A DNA stretch of 64,000 bases from Rhizobacter sp. Root1238 (GCF_001425825.1 NZ_LMDM01000013.1:10751-74750), one strand, 5' to 3'. Shown: positions 46,854 to 57,161, counted from the first letter of the stretch. Numbers and translations: made by a program. Notes: generated from the sequence alone by a model not told the origin.

Positions 46854-48551
46854 ATGGACAACGCGGTCACCCTTGCCAACCCCAGCCAGCTCCCCGTGCC
46901 GGCAGGGTTCGGCGCGCGCCTGGCGGCGCTGCCGGCCAAGAGCAAGGCCAGCCTGGGCCTCGGCATCGCGGCGCTGATCGCGGTGCTCGCCGCCATCACG
47001 CTGTGGAGCAGCCAGGGCGACTACAAGGTCCTGTACGCCAACCTGTCCGAAAAGGACGGCGGCGCGATCATTGCCCAGCTGTCGCAGATGAACGTGCCCT
47101 ATCGCTACTCCGATGGCGGCGGCGCGATCCTGGTGCCGTCGGCACAAGTTCACGACCTGCGCCTGAAGCTCGCGTCGGCCGGCCTGCCGAAGGGCTCGAT
47201 CGTCGGCTTCGAGCTGATGGACGGCGCCAAGTTCGGCCAGACCCAGTTCCAGGAACGCCTGACCTTCCAGCGCGGCCTCGAAGGCGAGCTGACCCGCTCG
47301 ATCACCGCGATGTCGGCGGTGCAGAACGCCCGCGTGCACCTCGCGCTGCCGAACCAGAACGGCTTCTTCCGCGAACAGCAGAAGCCGAGCGCCTCGGTGA
47401 TGCTGACGCTGCACCCCGGCCGCACGCTCGACCGCTCGCAGATCGCCGGCATCGTGCACCTGGTGTCGTCCAGCGTGCCCGAGATGAACCCGAAGGCCGT
47501 CAGCGTGCTCGACCAGACCGGCACGCTGCTGTCGGCCGCGCCCGACGCCAGCAACGGCGCCGGCCTCGACGCGCAGCAGCTGCAGTACGTGAACCAGATC
47601 GAGGCCAGCTACAACAAGCGCATCCTCGACATCCTCGAGCCGGTGATCGGCCGCGACAACCTGCGCGCGCAGGTCACCGCCGACATCGACTTCTCGCAGG
47701 TGGAATCCACCGCCGAGGAGTTCAAGCCCAACCAGGGCGAGAACGCCCAGGCCAGCGTGCGCAGCCAGCAGAGCAGCGAGCAGATGGGCCAGAGCGGCGC
47801 CGGCGCCACCGGCATCCCCGGTGCCGCGTCGAACCAGCCGCCGGTGCCGGCGACCGCCCCGGTGACGGGCGCCGCCCAGCCGCTGCAGACCGCGCAGAAC
47901 GGCGCCGCGAGCAACACCAACAGCCGCAAGGAAGCCGTCACCAACTACGAGGTCGACAAGACCGTGCGGGTGACGCGCAACGCGACCGGCACCGTCAAGC
48001 GCCTGAACGCCGCGGTGGTCGTCAACCACCGCAGCGTGACCGACGCCAAGGGCAAGACCACCACCGTGCCGCTGACGCCCGACGAGATCGAGAAGCTGAA
48101 CGTGCTGGTGCGCGAGAGCATCGGCTTCAAGCAGGAGCGCGGCGATTCGGTGAAGGTCATCAACGCACCGTTCCGCATCGAGAAGATCGAACCCGACACC
48201 ACGCCGATCTGGAAGCAGCCGCAGACGCTGGACATGCTGCGCGCCGCCGCAGTACCGGCTTCGCTGGCCCTGGTCGCGATGGTGATCGTGTTCGGCCTGA
48301 TCCGCCCGGCGCTGAAGGCCGCGCTGCCGCAGCCGGTGTCGCCGGCCGATGCGCGCGGCAACACGCTGAACGCCATGGTCGACGATGCCGAGGCGCTGCC
48401 GAAGGTGGGCAACGATGCCGACGCGAAGCTGCCGATGCTCGAAGCCCCGCGCATCAGCCCGACGCTGATCGCCGCCCGCGCCTATGCCAAGGACAACCCC
48501 GCTGCCGTGGCCAGCATCGTGCGCGACTGGGTCAGCGGCGAAGCCGCCTGA
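46854..48551 (+). CDS. fliF: flagellar MS-ring protein FliF
   Basis: 565-residue integral membrane ring protein. First membrane helix about 43-62 (LGLGIAALIAVLAAITLW), periplasmic ring-building motifs (DYKVLYANLSEKDGGAI, YRYSDGGGAILVPSAQV, RVHLALPNQNGFFREQQKPS), an Ala/Gln-rich disordered loop (about 285-355), second membrane helix near 465-485, and the C-terminal cytoplasmic tail that binds FliG. First gene of fliFGHIJK. Confidence 0.97.
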   Translation: MDNAVTLANPSQLPVPAGFGARLAALPAKSKASLGLGIAALIAVLAAITLWSSQGDYKVLYANLSEKDGGAIIAQLSQMNVPYRYSDGGGAILVPSAQVHDLRLKLASAGLPKGSIVGFELMDGAKFGQTQFQERLTFQRGLEGELTRSITAMSAVQNARVHLALPNQNGFFREQQKPSASVMLTLHPGRTLDRSQIAGIVHLVSSSVPEMNPKAVSVLDQTGTLLSAAPDASNGAGLDAQQLQYVNQIEASYNKRILDILEPVIGRDNLRAQVTADIDFSQVESTAEEFKPNQGENAQASVRSQQSSEQMGQSGAGATGIPGAASNQPPVPATAPVTGAAQPLQTAQNGAASNTNSRKEAVTNYEVDKTVRVTRNATGTVKRLNAAVVVNHRSVTDAKGKTTTVPLTPDEIEKLNVLVRESIGFKQERGDSVKVINAPFRIEKIEPDTTPIWKQPQTLDMLRAAAVPASLALVAMVIVFGLIRPALKAALPQPVSPADARGNTLNAMVDDAEALPKVGNDADAKLPMLEAPRISPTLIAARAYAKDNPAAVASIVRDWVSGEAA

Positions 48552-48584
48552 CCGTCGCCAATCAAAAGAACCACGGAACAGACG

Positions 48585-49580
48585 ATGGACACCAAGGGAC
48601 TGGAAGACGCGGCGATCTTGATGATGTCGCTCGGCGAGGAGGAAGCCTCCGAGGTGTTCAAGCACCTGACGCCGAAAGAGGTGCAAGGCCTCGGCGAGAC
48701 CATCGCGAAGATGAAGACCATTCCGCGCGACCGCGTGGAGACGGTGCTGGAGCGCTTCGCCAACCAGGCGCAGGAGCAGAGCCTGCTCGTCACCGACACC
48801 GACGAGTACGTGAAGAGCGTGCTGCGCAAGGCGCTGGGCGACGACAAGGCCAACCTGCTGATCGACCGCATCCTGCAGGGCGGCGACACCAGCGGCATCG
48901 AGAGCCTGAAGTGGATGGACGCGAGCTCGGTCGCCGAGCTGCTGCGCAACGAGCACCCGCAGATCGTCGCGGCGATCCTGGTGCACCTGGACTTCGACCA
49001 GGCCTCGTCGGTGCTGAAGTGCTTCACCGAGCGCCAGCGCAACGAGGTGGTGGTGCGCATCGCCACGCTCGACGGCATCCAGCCGGCGGCGCTGAAGGAC
49101 CTGAACGACGTGATGAGCAAGGTGCTGGCCGGCGGCGACAAGCTGCGCAAGGCCTCGCTCGGCGGCGTGAAGACCGCGGCCGAGATGATCAACCTGCTGG
49201 GCGGCAGCATCGAGACCGCGGTGCTCGACTACGTGCGCGAGGCCGACAACGAGCTGGCGCAGAAGATCATGGACAACATGTTCACCTTCGACGACCTGGA
49301 GAAGGTCGACGACAAGGGCATCCAGCTGCTGCTGAAGGAAGTGCAGTCCGAATCGCTGGTGATCGCGCTGAAGGGTGCGACGCCGGAGATGCGCGAGAAG
49401 GTGTTCCGTAACATGTCCACGCGCGCCGCCGAGACGCTGCGCGAAGACCTGGAATCGCGCGGCCCGGTGCGCGTCAGCGAGGTCGAGGCCGAGCAGAAGG
49501 AAATGCTGAAGATCGTGCGTCGCCTGAGCGACGAAGGCCAGATCGTGCTCGGAGGCGCCGGTGATGACCAGTTCCTCTAA
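48585..49580 (+). CDS. fliG: flagellar motor switch protein FliG
   Basis: 331 residues. N-terminal FliF-binding domain, middle EHPQ motif region (RNEHPQIVAAILVHLD), and C-terminal torque domain with the charged helix contacting MotA (TFDDLEKVDDKGIQLLLKEV, about 235-260). It overlaps the fliH start. Together with FliM/FliN it forms the C ring. Confidence 0.98.
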   Translation: MDTKGLEDAAILMMSLGEEEASEVFKHLTPKEVQGLGETIAKMKTIPRDRVETVLERFANQAQEQSLLVTDTDEYVKSVLRKALGDDKANLLIDRILQGGDTSGIESLKWMDASSVAELLRNEHPQIVAAILVHLDFDQASSVLKCFTERQRNEVVVRIATLDGIQPAALKDLNDVMSKVLAGGDKLRKASLGGVKTAAEMINLLGGSIETAVLDYVREADNELAQKIMDNMFTFDDLEKVDDKGIQLLLKEVQSESLVIALKGATPEMREKVFRNMSTRAAETLREDLESRGPVRVSEVEAEQKEMLKIVRRLSDEGQIVLGGAGDDQFL

Positions 49581-50343
49581 GCCGAACGGCCCGCGGCAGG
49601 TGCCACCGCCGGCCGGCGCGAAGCCGACCAGCACCTACAGCCGCTTCATCCCGCGCGAGGAGCTGAGCTCGTTCGCCGCGTGGACGCCGGGCTCGCTGTC
49701 CGGCGGCAACGAGGCGCCGAACACCGGCGTGCACCGGCCCGAGCCGCCGGCTCCGCCGGCGCCGAACCCGGTCGACGAACTGATGGCGCAGCTCAAGCAG
49801 GTGCGCCAGACCGGCTACCAGGACGGCTACCGCGATGGCCTGGTCGCGCTCGACGGCTTCAAGCAGAGCTATGCGGCGCAGGTCACCGCGCAGGTCGGCG
49901 CGATCGTGCAGGGCTTCGGCCAGCAGCTCGACGACCTGCAGCAGGACATGGCGCGCGCGCTGGCCGTCACCGCGACGCAACTGGCCAAGCAGATGGTGCG
50001 CAGCGAACTGAGCATGAAGCCCGAACTGGTGGCGGTGGTCGCGACCGAGGCGGTCGACACGCTGCTGCTGAGCGCCCGCCACATCACCGTGCGCGTGCAC
50101 CCGGACGACCATGCGCTGGTCGCCCAGGGCGCGGCCGACGTGCTGGCCGCGCGCGGCGCGCGCCTGTTGTCCGACGCCGAGGTGCTGCGCGGCGGCTGCC
50201 TGGTCGAGTCCGACATCGGCGTGATCGACGCGACGCTCGAAGCGCGCTGGCGCCGGGTCGCCGCGTCGCTCGGCTGCGAGCAGGAATGGGAAGGCGATGA
50301 GCCGCCGCTGCCCGAGATCGACGAGAACGGTGACGCCGCATGA
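49564..50343 (+). CDS. fliH: flagellar assembly protein FliH
   Basis: 259 residues that hold the export ATPase FliI. Pro-rich N-terminus ([18 protein letters not shown]), a glycine/tyrosine-rich stalk ([18 protein letters not shown]) and a C-terminal FliI/V-ATPase-E-like domain. GGAGG precedes; a GTG one codon earlier is an alternative start. Overlaps fliG by 17 bases and fliI by four. Confidence 0.94.
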   Translation: MTSSSKPNGPRQVPPPAGAKPTSTYSRFIPREELSSFAAWTPGSLSGGNEAPNTGVHRPEPPAPPAPNPVDELMAQLKQVRQTGYQDGYRDGLVALDGFKQSYAAQVTAQVGAIVQGFGQQLDDLQQDMARALAVTATQLAKQMVRSELSMKPELVAVVATEAVDTLLLSARHITVRVHPDDHALVAQGAADVLAARGARLLSDAEVLRGGCLVESDIGVIDATLEARWRRVAASLGCEQEWEGDEPPLPEIDENGDAA

Positions 50344-51764
50344 TCACGTCGAAGCCCGAATCCAAGGCCGTTGCGACCGCCGACAAGTGGCAACGCTACC
50401 TTGGCGACCTGAAGAACTTCTCGGCCGATGCCATGCCGCTGGAGACCCAGGGCACGCTGGTGCGGGTGGCCGGGCTGGTGCTCGAGGCCGCCGGCCTGCG
50501 CGTGCCGGTCGGCTCGGTCTGCGAGGTGCGCATGGACGGCCAGCCGCCGGTGCTGGCCGAGGTGGTCGGCTTCTCGGGCGACCGCGCCTACCTGATGCCC
50601 ACCGGCGAGATCCACGGCCTGGCGAGCGGCGCGCGCGTCGTGCCGCGGCCGTCGCCGATCGTGCCGCTGCTGCTGGGCGCGACGCAGCACCAGTGGCGGC
50701 GCAGCGAAGACCGCACGCTGCACCTGCCGATGGGCGACGGGCTGCTCGGCCGCGTCGTCGATTCGCAGGGCCTGCCGATGGACCGCAAGGGGCCGCTCGG
50801 CAGCGTGCACAACGAGCCGCTGGTGCGCCGCCCGATCAATGCGATGGACCGCGACCCGATTCGCCAGCCGCTGGACACCGGCGTGCGGGCGATCAACGCG
50901 ATGCTGACCGTCGGCCGCGGCCAGCGCATCGGGCTGTTCGCCGGCACCGGCGTCGGCAAATCGGTGCTGCTCGGCATGATGGCGCGCTACACCGCAGCCG
51001 ACGTGATCGTGGTCGGCCTGATCGGCGAACGCGGCCGCGAAGTGAAGGAATTCATCGAGGACATCCTCGGCGAGGAAGGCCTGCGCCGCTCGGTGGTGGT
51101 GGCTGCGCCGGCCGATGCGCCGCCGCTCACGCGCCTGCAGGGTGCGAGCTACGCGACCGCGATCGCCGAGCACTTCCGCGACCGTGGCCAGCATGTGCTG
51201 CTGCTGATGGATTCGCTGACCCGCTTCGCGATGGCGCAGCGCGAGATTGCGCTGGCGATCGGCGAGCCGCCGGCCACCAAGGGCTACCCGCCGAGCTGCT
51301 TCGCGAAGCTGCCGCAGCTGGTGGAGCGCAGCGGCAACGGGATCCACGGCGTCGGCTCGATCACCGCGTTCTACACCGTGCTGAGCGAAGGCGACGACCA
51401 GCAGGACCCGATCGCCGACGCGGCGCGCGGCATCCTGGACGGCCACATCGTGCTGTCGCGCGAGCTGGCCGAGGCGGGGCACTACCCGGCGATCGACGTC
51501 GAGCGCTCGATCTCGCGGGTGATGAACAACGTCAGCCCGCAGGAGCACATCGACGCCGCGCGGCGCTTCCGCCAGCTGAGCGCGAAGTACACGAAGGCGC
51601 GCGACCTGATCCAGCTGGGTGCGTATTCGCCCGGCCACGACGGCGAGCTCGATGCCGCCGTCAAGCTGCACGGCCCGATGGTCGAGCTGCTGCAGCAAGG
51701 CATGAACAAACCGGCCAGCCTGAACAACAGCGTGCGCGACCTGCGCAAGTTGTTCGGCGGCTGA
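50340..51764 (+). CDS. fliI: flagellum-specific ATP synthase FliI
   Basis: 474-residue export ATPase. Walker A GTGVGKS at about 202-208, Walker [13 protein letters not shown], and the C-terminal helical domain. Closely related to F1-beta and type III secretion ATPases; it energises substrate release from chaperones at the export gate. Start overlaps the fliH stop (ATGA). Confidence 0.98.
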   Translation: MITSKPESKAVATADKWQRYLGDLKNFSADAMPLETQGTLVRVAGLVLEAAGLRVPVGSVCEVRMDGQPPVLAEVVGFSGDRAYLMPTGEIHGLASGARVVPRPSPIVPLLLGATQHQWRRSEDRTLHLPMGDGLLGRVVDSQGLPMDRKGPLGSVHNEPLVRRPINAMDRDPIRQPLDTGVRAINAMLTVGRGQRIGLFAGTGVGKSVLLGMMARYTAADVIVVGLIGERGREVKEFIEDILGEEGLRRSVVVAAPADAPPLTRLQGASYATAIAEHFRDRGQHVLLLMDSLTRFAMAQREIALAIGEPPATKGYPPSCFAKLPQLVERSGNGIHGVGSITAFYTVLSEGDDQQDPIADAARGILDGHIVLSRELAEAGHYPAIDVERSISRVMNNVSPQEHIDAARRFRQLSAKYTKARDLIQLGAYSPGHDGELDAAVKLHGPMVELLQQGMNKPASLNNSVRDLRKLFGG

Positions 51765-51813
51765 TCACGATGATTGAAGGAGTGCGCATGATTCAACTCT
51801 CATTCGAAGCACC

Positions 51814-51899
51814 GGCCGAGCGCCGGGCCGCTCCCAAGCCGGCCGGCATCCCCTCGGGGGATCGGCAAATGTATTCATTTGACGAGGGGCAGTCATGAG
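51814..51899 (+). repeat. hairpin repeat in the fliI-fliJ spacer
   Basis: Inverted relative of 41549-41630. The hairpin arm pair is CAAATG/CATTTG here but CAAAG/CTTTG there, so pairing is kept while sequence changes. A 36-codon frame (51788-51898) with AAGGAG before its ATG crosses the repeat and overlaps the fliJ start by four bases; it may couple translation but is probably not a protein gene. Confidence 0.75.
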
Positions 51900-52371
51900 C
51901 AACGACCGATCGATCGAGCCGCTGATGGCGCTGTTGGGCCAAGCCGAGCGCGAGCGCGATGCGGCGATGGCCGAATCGCGCCGCGCGACCGATGCGCAGG
52001 CCGCGGCCACCGCCCAGGCCGAGCAGCTGGTGACCTATCGCGGCGAGTACGAGGCGCGTTTTCGCGAGCAGTTCAGCCGCAGCAGCTCGATGGACCTGAT
52101 GCAGTGCTACCAGGGCTTCATGCAGCGGCTGACGCTGGCGATCGACCAGCAGCAGCGCGTGGTGATCCATGCGCAGGGGCGTGTCGAGCGCATGCTGCAG
52201 CTGCTGACCGAGCAGGAGATGCGCGTCGCGTCGGTGCGCAAGCTGCTGGAGCGCCGGGTGCAGGAACTGCGCCTGGTGGCCGACCGCCGCGAGCAGAAGC
52301 AGACCGACGAGTTCGCCGCGCGGGCCGCCTGGAACCGGCTGAGCCAGACGGGCGCGTCGCCGGTGGTCTGA
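51895..52371 (+). CDS. fliJ: flagellar export chaperone FliJ
   Basis: 158 residues, almost entirely two long helices in a coiled coil (AERERDAAMAESRRATDAQA; LEQQ-type heptads to RRVQELRLVADRREQKQTDE). FliJ inserts in the FliI ring and escorts empty chaperones. Length and position are typical although sequence is poorly conserved. Confidence 0.92.
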   Translation: MSNDRSIEPLMALLGQAERERDAAMAESRRATDAQAAATAQAEQLVTYRGEYEARFREQFSRSSSMDLMQCYQGFMQRLTLAIDQQQRVVIHAQGRVERMLQLLTEQEMRVASVRKLLERRVQELRLVADRREQKQTDEFAARAAWNRLSQTGASPVV

Positions 52372-52433
52372 GCGCCGCTGCGCTGATCCGCATCTTTCCG
52401 ATCCACCGCTGAATCCACCGCCCAGGCACTTTC

Positions 52434-53681
52434 ATGTCCGCTGCCGTGTCGTCGTCCCTGCCGATCTTTTCCGCGAACAACCCGCTGGCGGTCGCGCCGG
52501 CCCCTGCGCCGTCGCCCGAGGTGCCGCATGCCAACGCGTTCTCGCAGATGCTGAAGCAGCGCCAGCAGGCGCAGGCGGCGCCGGCTGCCGCGCCGCCGGC
52601 CGCATCACGTGCGCCGACGACCCAGCCGGCCAAGCCGGTGGCGCCCGCTGCACCCAAGGCCGCGCAAGCGCCGGCTTCTGCGGCAACCGAGCGCCCGCAG
52701 GGGGGGCAGAAGGCCGAGTCGCCGACTTCCGCCGAATCCGCTGCCAAGGGGGATGCCGAAGCTACCGCGTCCACCGCTTCCACCGACGCGACCGATGCCG
52801 CGACATCCGACAACGCTGCGTCGCCGACCGGGCTCGACCCGTCGCTCGGCAGCTGGCTGGCCGGGCTGAACCTGCCGGCCGCGAGCACGCAGGCCGGCGG
52901 CAAGCTGGCGCGCGGCCAGGCCGAGGCCGGCGATGCCGCCTCGGGCGATGCGCCCGGCGGCAAGGCCGGCGGTGAAGGCGGCGGCCGTGGTGCACGGCGG
53001 CTTGGGGGCGAAGCGCCCGGCGCCCGCGCCGACCGCGCGGCGCCATCCCAGGGCGCCGAGGCGCCGGCGGCCAAGTTGCTGGCCGAGGCGGCCGACCATG
53101 GCGCCTCGTTCCGCGAGGTCGCGGCCCAGGTGCATGGCGCCGGCGACAGTGCGCGCACCGATGCCGCGCCGGCCAGCGGCGCGCTGCTGGCCGCCGGGCT
53201 GGCGGCCACCGCGCCGAGCGCACCGGCCGAGGCGCCGACCGTCGTCAGCCTGCCGACGCCGGTGGATGCGCCGGATTTCACGCAAGCGCTGGGTGTGCAG
53301 GTCAGTGTGCTGGCCGCCGACGGCGTGCAGCAGGCCGAACTGCACCTGAACCCGGCCGAGATGGGGCCGATCTCGGTGCAGATCGTGATCGACGGCAGCC
53401 AGGCGCAGGTCGATTTCGGCGCCGACATGGCAAGCACCCGCCAGCTGATCGAGAGCGGGCTGCCCGAACTGGCGTCCGCGCTGCGCGACGCCGGCTTCAC
53501 GCTGACCGGCGGCGGCGTGTCGCAGCAGGCGCGCCAGGGCTCGTCGGAGGGCGGCCAGGGGCGCGGCGAGGGCGGGTCCCGCCCGCGCAGCAGCGTTGGC
53601 GGCGTCGAGGCGGCGCAAGCGTCCACCCCGCGCCGCAGCACCGCCCGCGTGTCGGCCGGTGGCCTCGACCTCTACGCCTGA
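52434..53681 (+). CDS. fliK: flagellar hook-length control protein FliK
   Basis: 415 residues. The first ~270 are low-complexity Ala/Pro/Gly (the molecular ruler); the C-terminal Flg_hook domain has VQQAELHLNPAEMGPISVQI and VDFGADMASTRQLIESGLPE, LASALRDAGFTLTG. It stops hook growth and switches the FlhB export specificity. Last gene of the fliF unit; a long hairpin follows. Confidence 0.95.
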   Translation: MSAAVSSSLPIFSANNPLAVAPAPAPSPEVPHANAFSQMLKQRQQAQAAPAAAPPAASRAPTTQPAKPVAPAAPKAAQAPASAATERPQGGQKAESPTSAESAAKGDAEATASTASTDATDAATSDNAASPTGLDPSLGSWLAGLNLPAASTQAGGKLARGQAEAGDAASGDAPGGKAGGEGGGRGARRLGGEAPGARADRAAPSQGAEAPAAKLLAEAADHGASFREVAAQVHGAGDSARTDAAPASGALLAAGLAATAPSAPAEAPTVVSLPTPVDAPDFTQALGVQVSVLAADGVQQAELHLNPAEMGPISVQIVIDGSQAQVDFGADMASTRQLIESGLPELASALRDAGFTLTGGGVSQQARQGSSEGGQGRGEGGSRPRSSVGGVEAAQASTPRRSTARVSAGGLDLYA

Positions 53682-53736
53682 CGCCTCTCATCCACCCGTT
53701 CTCCCTGAGCCTGTCGAAGGGTTCTGGGTACACAAG

Positions 53737-53796
53737 CCGTTCGGGCTGAGCCTGTCGAAGCCCATGCGCAGGCTTCGACAGGCTCAGCCCGAACGG
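53737..53796. repeat. 26-bp perfect inverted repeat (hairpin) after fliK
   Basis: CCGTTCGGGCTGAGCCTGTC plus GAAGCC pairs perfectly with 53771-53796 across an eight-base loop. A further partial unit lies at 53704-53719. The unit is the widespread CAGGCTCAGCCCGAACGG repeat, also at 20966-21029. It probably ends or stabilises the fliK transcript. Confidence 0.85.
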
Positions 53797-53935
53797 GGTA
53801 GGTGAGGACAGCGCGGTTTTCCCCCGCTTTTCGCGCTTTAGAAATTCCCCCGGCTTTCCATAATTTCCCCATTGCAACCCGCGAGTGCGGCGCCGTCGTG
53901 GCGCCACCGGACGGGAGGCCATCGAGGGAAATTCC

Positions 53936-54544
53936 ATGTCCACTGCCGTCGCCGACGCTCCTGCCGGTGCAGCCCCGAAGGGCAAGAAGAAGCTGATCGT
54001 CATCGTGGCCGCCGTGCTCGCGCTGGCGGTCGGCGGGGGCGGTGCCGTCGTGGTCATGAAGAAGAAGGCCGCCGCAGCCGCTGCCGCCGCCGAGGAAGAA
54101 GACGGCGAGGATGCCGGCGCCGCCGCGCCCGAGAAGCACGCCAAGGACGAGCACAAGGGCGTCCCCACCTTCGTGCCGCTGGAAGTCTTCGTCGTCAACC
54201 TGGCCGACAAGGAGACCGAGCGTTTCGCGCAGATCGGCGTCACGCTGGAAGTCGACGACCCGAAGTTCGCCGAGCAGCTGAAGGTCTACATGCCGGCCAT
54301 CCGCAGCGGCATCCTGATGGTGATGTCGCACAAGACCTCGCAGCAGCTGCTCGAAGGCGAAGGCAAGATCCAGCTCGCCCGCGAAGTGATGCGCGAAGCC
54401 GTGCTGCCGCTGGGCATCGAAGTCGATGCCGACGACGCCGACGGCGACGACTCGCCGAAGGGCAAGAAGGGCAAGAAGAAGCGCAAGGCCGCGGTGCACA
54501 ACCCGGTCACGCACGTGCACTACTCCACCTTCATCATCCAGTGA
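53936..54544 (+). CDS. fliL: flagellar basal-body-associated protein FliL
   Basis: 202 residues. One membrane helix (LIVIVAAVLALAVGGGGAVVV, about 17-37), an acidic/Ala linker, and the periplasmic stator-associated domain (VPLEVFVVNLADKETERFAQ; MREAVLPLGIEV). It has an added Lys/Asp-rich insert (DADDADGDDSPKGKKGKKKR) near the C-terminus. GAGGGAA precedes the ATG. First gene of fliLMNOPQR. Confidence 0.95.
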   Translation: MSTAVADAPAGAAPKGKKKLIVIVAAVLALAVGGGGAVVVMKKKAAAAAAAAEEEDGEDAGAAAPEKHAKDEHKGVPTFVPLEVFVVNLADKETERFAQIGVTLEVDDPKFAEQLKVYMPAIRSGILMVMSHKTSQQLLEGEGKIQLAREVMREAVLPLGIEVDADDADGDDSPKGKKGKKKRKAAVHNPVTHVHYSTFIIQ

Positions 54545-54578
54545 TGCAGGTCTTCGTCGTCACGACCGGGCCCACGCC

Positions 54579-55583
54579 ATGAACCAGCAGATCCTTTCGC
54601 AAGACGAAGTCGATGCGCTGTTGCAGGGCATCACCGGAGAGAGCCAGAAGCTGGAAGAGGAAGAAGTCCAGCACGGCAGCATCCGCAATTACGACATTGC
54701 CAGCCAGGAGCGGATCGTTCGGGGGCGCATGCCCACGATGGAGATCATCAACGAGCGCTTCGCCCGCAACATCCGCATCGGGCTGTTCAACTTCATCCGC
54801 AAGAGCCCGGAAATCTCGATAGGCGGCATCAAGGTGCAGAAGTACAGCGCCTTCCTGCGCGAGATCGTCGTGCCGACCAACTTCAACATCGTCTCGGTGC
54901 GCCCGCTGCGCGGCAGCGGCCTGGTGGTGTGCGACCCGACGCTGGTCTTCGCCGTCATCGATTCGCTGTTCGGCGGTGCTGGCAAGTTCCACACCCGCAT
55001 CGAAGGCCGCGATTTCTCGCCGACCGAGCAGCGCATCATCACGCGCCTGGTCGACGTGGTGACCGAGGAATACAAGAAGGCCTGGCACGGCATCTACCCG
55101 CTCGAGCTGGAATACCAGCGCTCGGAGATGCAGCCGCAGTTCGCCAACATCGCTACGCCGAGCGAGATCGTTGTCGCCACCAGCTTCACGCTGGAGATCG
55201 GCGACACCACCGGCACCATCCATTTCTGCATCCCGTACTCGACGCTGGAGCCGATCCGCGACGTGCTGTATTCGACCATCCAGGGCGACAGCAACGAGCC
55301 GGACAAGCGCTGGGTCAACCTGTTGAAGCAGCAGATCCAGTCGGCCGAGGTCGAGCTGGTGGCCGAACTCGCGCAGGCGCCGGCCACCGTGGAGCAGCTG
55401 CTGTCGTTCAAGCCCGGCGATTTCATCGAGCTCGACCTGCAGGCCGGCATCCAGGCCAAGGTGTCGGGCGTGCCGGTGTTCGACTGCCACTACGGAACCT
55501 CCAACGGCAAGTACGCCTTGAAGATCGATCAACTGTTGACCGGCTCGTCGATGAGCTGGTTGGGGGAAAACAATGTCAGCTGA
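54579..55583 (+). CDS. fliM: flagellar motor switch protein FliM
   Basis: 334 residues. The N-terminal CheY-P-binding peptide ILSQDEVDALLQGI is intact, followed by the CheC-like middle domain (GGIKVQKYSAFLREIVVPTN; SLFGGAGKFHTRIEGRDF) and a C-terminal SpoA domain. Its partners in this window are CheY (9038), FliG and FliN. It overlaps fliN by 11 bases. Confidence 0.98.
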   Translation: MNQQILSQDEVDALLQGITGESQKLEEEEVQHGSIRNYDIASQERIVRGRMPTMEIINERFARNIRIGLFNFIRKSPEISIGGIKVQKYSAFLREIVVPTNFNIVSVRPLRGSGLVVCDPTLVFAVIDSLFGGAGKFHTRIEGRDFSPTEQRIITRLVDVVTEEYKKAWHGIYPLELEYQRSEMQPQFANIATPSEIVVATSFTLEIGDTTGTIHFCIPYSTLEPIRDVLYSTIQGDSNEPDKRWVNLLKQQIQSAEVELVAELAQAPATVEQLLSFKPGDFIELDLQAGIQAKVSGVPVFDCHYGTSNGKYALKIDQLLTGSSMSWLGENNVS

Positions 55584-56010
55584 CAACGCAGCGCCGTCCG
55601 AAGAGGACGCGATGGCCGCCGAGTGGGCCGCCGCACTCGCCGAAACCAAGCCCGAGACCGCCTCCGAGGTGCAGAACGCCGCCGAGCAGGTGTCGCCGGT
55701 GGCGTTCACGAACTTCGCGTCCGGCGCGGGGCCGTCGGCACCGAACGACATCAACATGATCCTGGACATCCCGGTGCAGCTCACCGTGGAACTGGGTCGC
55801 ACGCGGATCCCGATCAAGCACATCCTGCAGCTGGCGCAAGGCTCGGTGGTCGAGCTCGACGCGCTGGCCGGCGAGCCGATGGACGTGCTGGTCAACGGCT
55901 ACCTGATCGCGCAGGGCGAGGTGGTGGTGGTGAACGACAAGTTCGGCATCCGGCTGACCGACATCGTGACCCCCAGCGAGCGCATGCGCCGCCTGAGCAA
56001 GGGTGCCTGA
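55573..56010 (+). CDS. fliN: flagellar motor switch protein FliN
   Basis: 145 residues. Acidic/Ala N-terminal extension (about 1-55) then the SpoA domain NMILDIPVQLTVELGRTRIP with ELDALAGEPMDVLVNGYLIA. The C-terminus VTPSERMRRLSK is conserved. It forms the base of the C ring and also docks FliH. Confidence 0.97.
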   Translation: MSADNAAPSEEDAMAAEWAAALAETKPETASEVQNAAEQVSPVAFTNFASGAGPSAPNDINMILDIPVQLTVELGRTRIPIKHILQLAQGSVVELDALAGEPMDVLVNGYLIAQGEVVVVNDKFGIRLTDIVTPSERMRRLSKGA

Positions 56011-56013
56011 GCG

Positions 56014-56367
56014 ATGTCCCCTGCGATCACGTCGTTCATGTGGTTCGTCGCGATCATCGCGATGATCCCGGCGGCCTTGTGGCTGCTGAAGCGCACGCCG
56101 ATGGGCGGTGCCGGCGGGCTGGGCGTGATGCGCAGCGTGGCCGCGCTGCCGCTGTCGTCGAGCCAGCGTCTGGTTGCCGTCGAGGTCGGGCAGGGCGAAG
56201 AGCGCCGCTGGCTGGTGCTGGGCGTCACGCCGCAGAACATCACGGTGCTGCACAACATGGCCCCGCAGGCCGAAGCGGCGCCGCCGCAGATGCCGGCGGT
56301 GCATCCCGCTTTCGCGCAGATCCTGTCGCGCCTGCGCCGTGACCAGGGGTCGACCGGTGAACGCTGA
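56014..56367 (+). CDS. fliO: flagellar biosynthesis protein FliO
   Basis: 117 residues with one membrane helix near the N-terminus ([18 protein letters not shown]) and a cytoplasmic domain containing [20 protein letters not shown]. FliO helps assemble the FliP ring. Three bases after fliN; overlaps fliP by 11 bases. Confidence 0.92.
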   Translation: MSPAITSFMWFVAIIAMIPAALWLLKRTPMGGAGGLGVMRSVAALPLSSSQRLVAVEVGQGEERRWLVLGVTPQNITVLHNMAPQAEAAPPQMPAVHPAFAQILSRLRRDQGSTGER

Positions 56368-57148
56368 GCATTTCTTTTCTTCGGCCCGCGTGCGCCGCAT
56401 CGGCACGATCGCGGCCTTGACGGTGTTGTCGGCCGTTCCTGCAGCGGCTTTAGCCCAGGCCGCACCGGCCGGCAATGGCGCGCTGCCGCTGCTGGTGGGG
56501 CAGGGCGCGGGCGGCACCAGCTACTCGGTGCCGATCCAGACGCTGCTGTTCTTCACCGCGCTGTCGTTCCTGCCGGCCGTGCTGCTGATGATGACGGGCT
56601 TCACCCGCATCGTGATCGTGCTGAGCCTGCTGCGACAGGCGATGGGCACGCAGTCGGCGCCGCCGAACCAGGTGGTGATCGGGCTGAGCCTGTTCCTGAC
56701 CTTCTTCGTGATGAGCCCGACGCTGGACAAGGTCTACGCCGACGCGTACCAGCCGTATTCGGAAAACAAGATTGCCTTCGACGAAGCGCTGAAGCGCGGC
56801 GAGGTGCCGATGCGCGCCTTCATGCTGAAGCAGACGCGCCAGGCCGACCTGATGCTGTTCTCGAAGCTCGCGAAGGTCGACCCGGCGGTGAAGGCCGCCG
56901 ACGTGCCGTTCAAGGTGCTGGTGCCGGCCTTCGTGACCAGCGAGCTGAAGAGCGCATTCCAGATCGGCTTCCTGATCTTCATCCCGTTCCTGGTGATCGA
57001 CATGATCGTTGCCAGCGTGCTGATGAGCCTCGGGATGATGATGCTGAGCCCGGTGCTGGTGGCGCTGCCGTTCAAGCTGATGCTGTTCGTGCTGGCCGAT
57101 GGCTGGAATTTGCTGCTGGGGTCGCTGGCCGCCAGCTTCGCCACCTGA
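56357..57148 (+). CDS. fliP: flagellar export gate protein FliP
   Basis: 263 residues from a GTG inside the fliO end. A cleavable signal peptide (about 1-30, ending ALAQA) precedes the membrane core. Family signatures [38 protein letters not shown] and [19 protein letters not shown] are clear. FliP5 forms the export channel with FliQ and FliR. Confidence 0.96.
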   Translation: MNAEHFFSSARVRRIGTIAALTVLSAVPAAALAQAAPAGNGALPLLVGQGAGGTSYSVPIQTLLFFTALSFLPAVLLMMTGFTRIVIVLSLLRQAMGTQSAPPNQVVIGLSLFLTFFVMSPTLDKVYADAYQPYSENKIAFDEALKRGEVPMRAFMLKQTRQADLMLFSKLAKVDPAVKAADVPFKVLVPAFVTSELKSAFQIGFLIFIPFLVIDMIVASVLMSLGMMMLSPVLVALPFKLMLFVLADGWNLLLGSLAASFAT

Positions 57149-57161
57149 AGAGACGACGACG

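Noticed and set aside
46833-49634. 933-codon minus-strand open frame
   Set aside because: Antisense to fliF and fliG, which are certain.
51788-51898. 36-codon small gene between fliI and fliJ
   Set aside because: The frame crosses a dispersed repeat and has no protein-like conservation that I can judge. Kept as a finding for its strong ribosome site, not as a gene.
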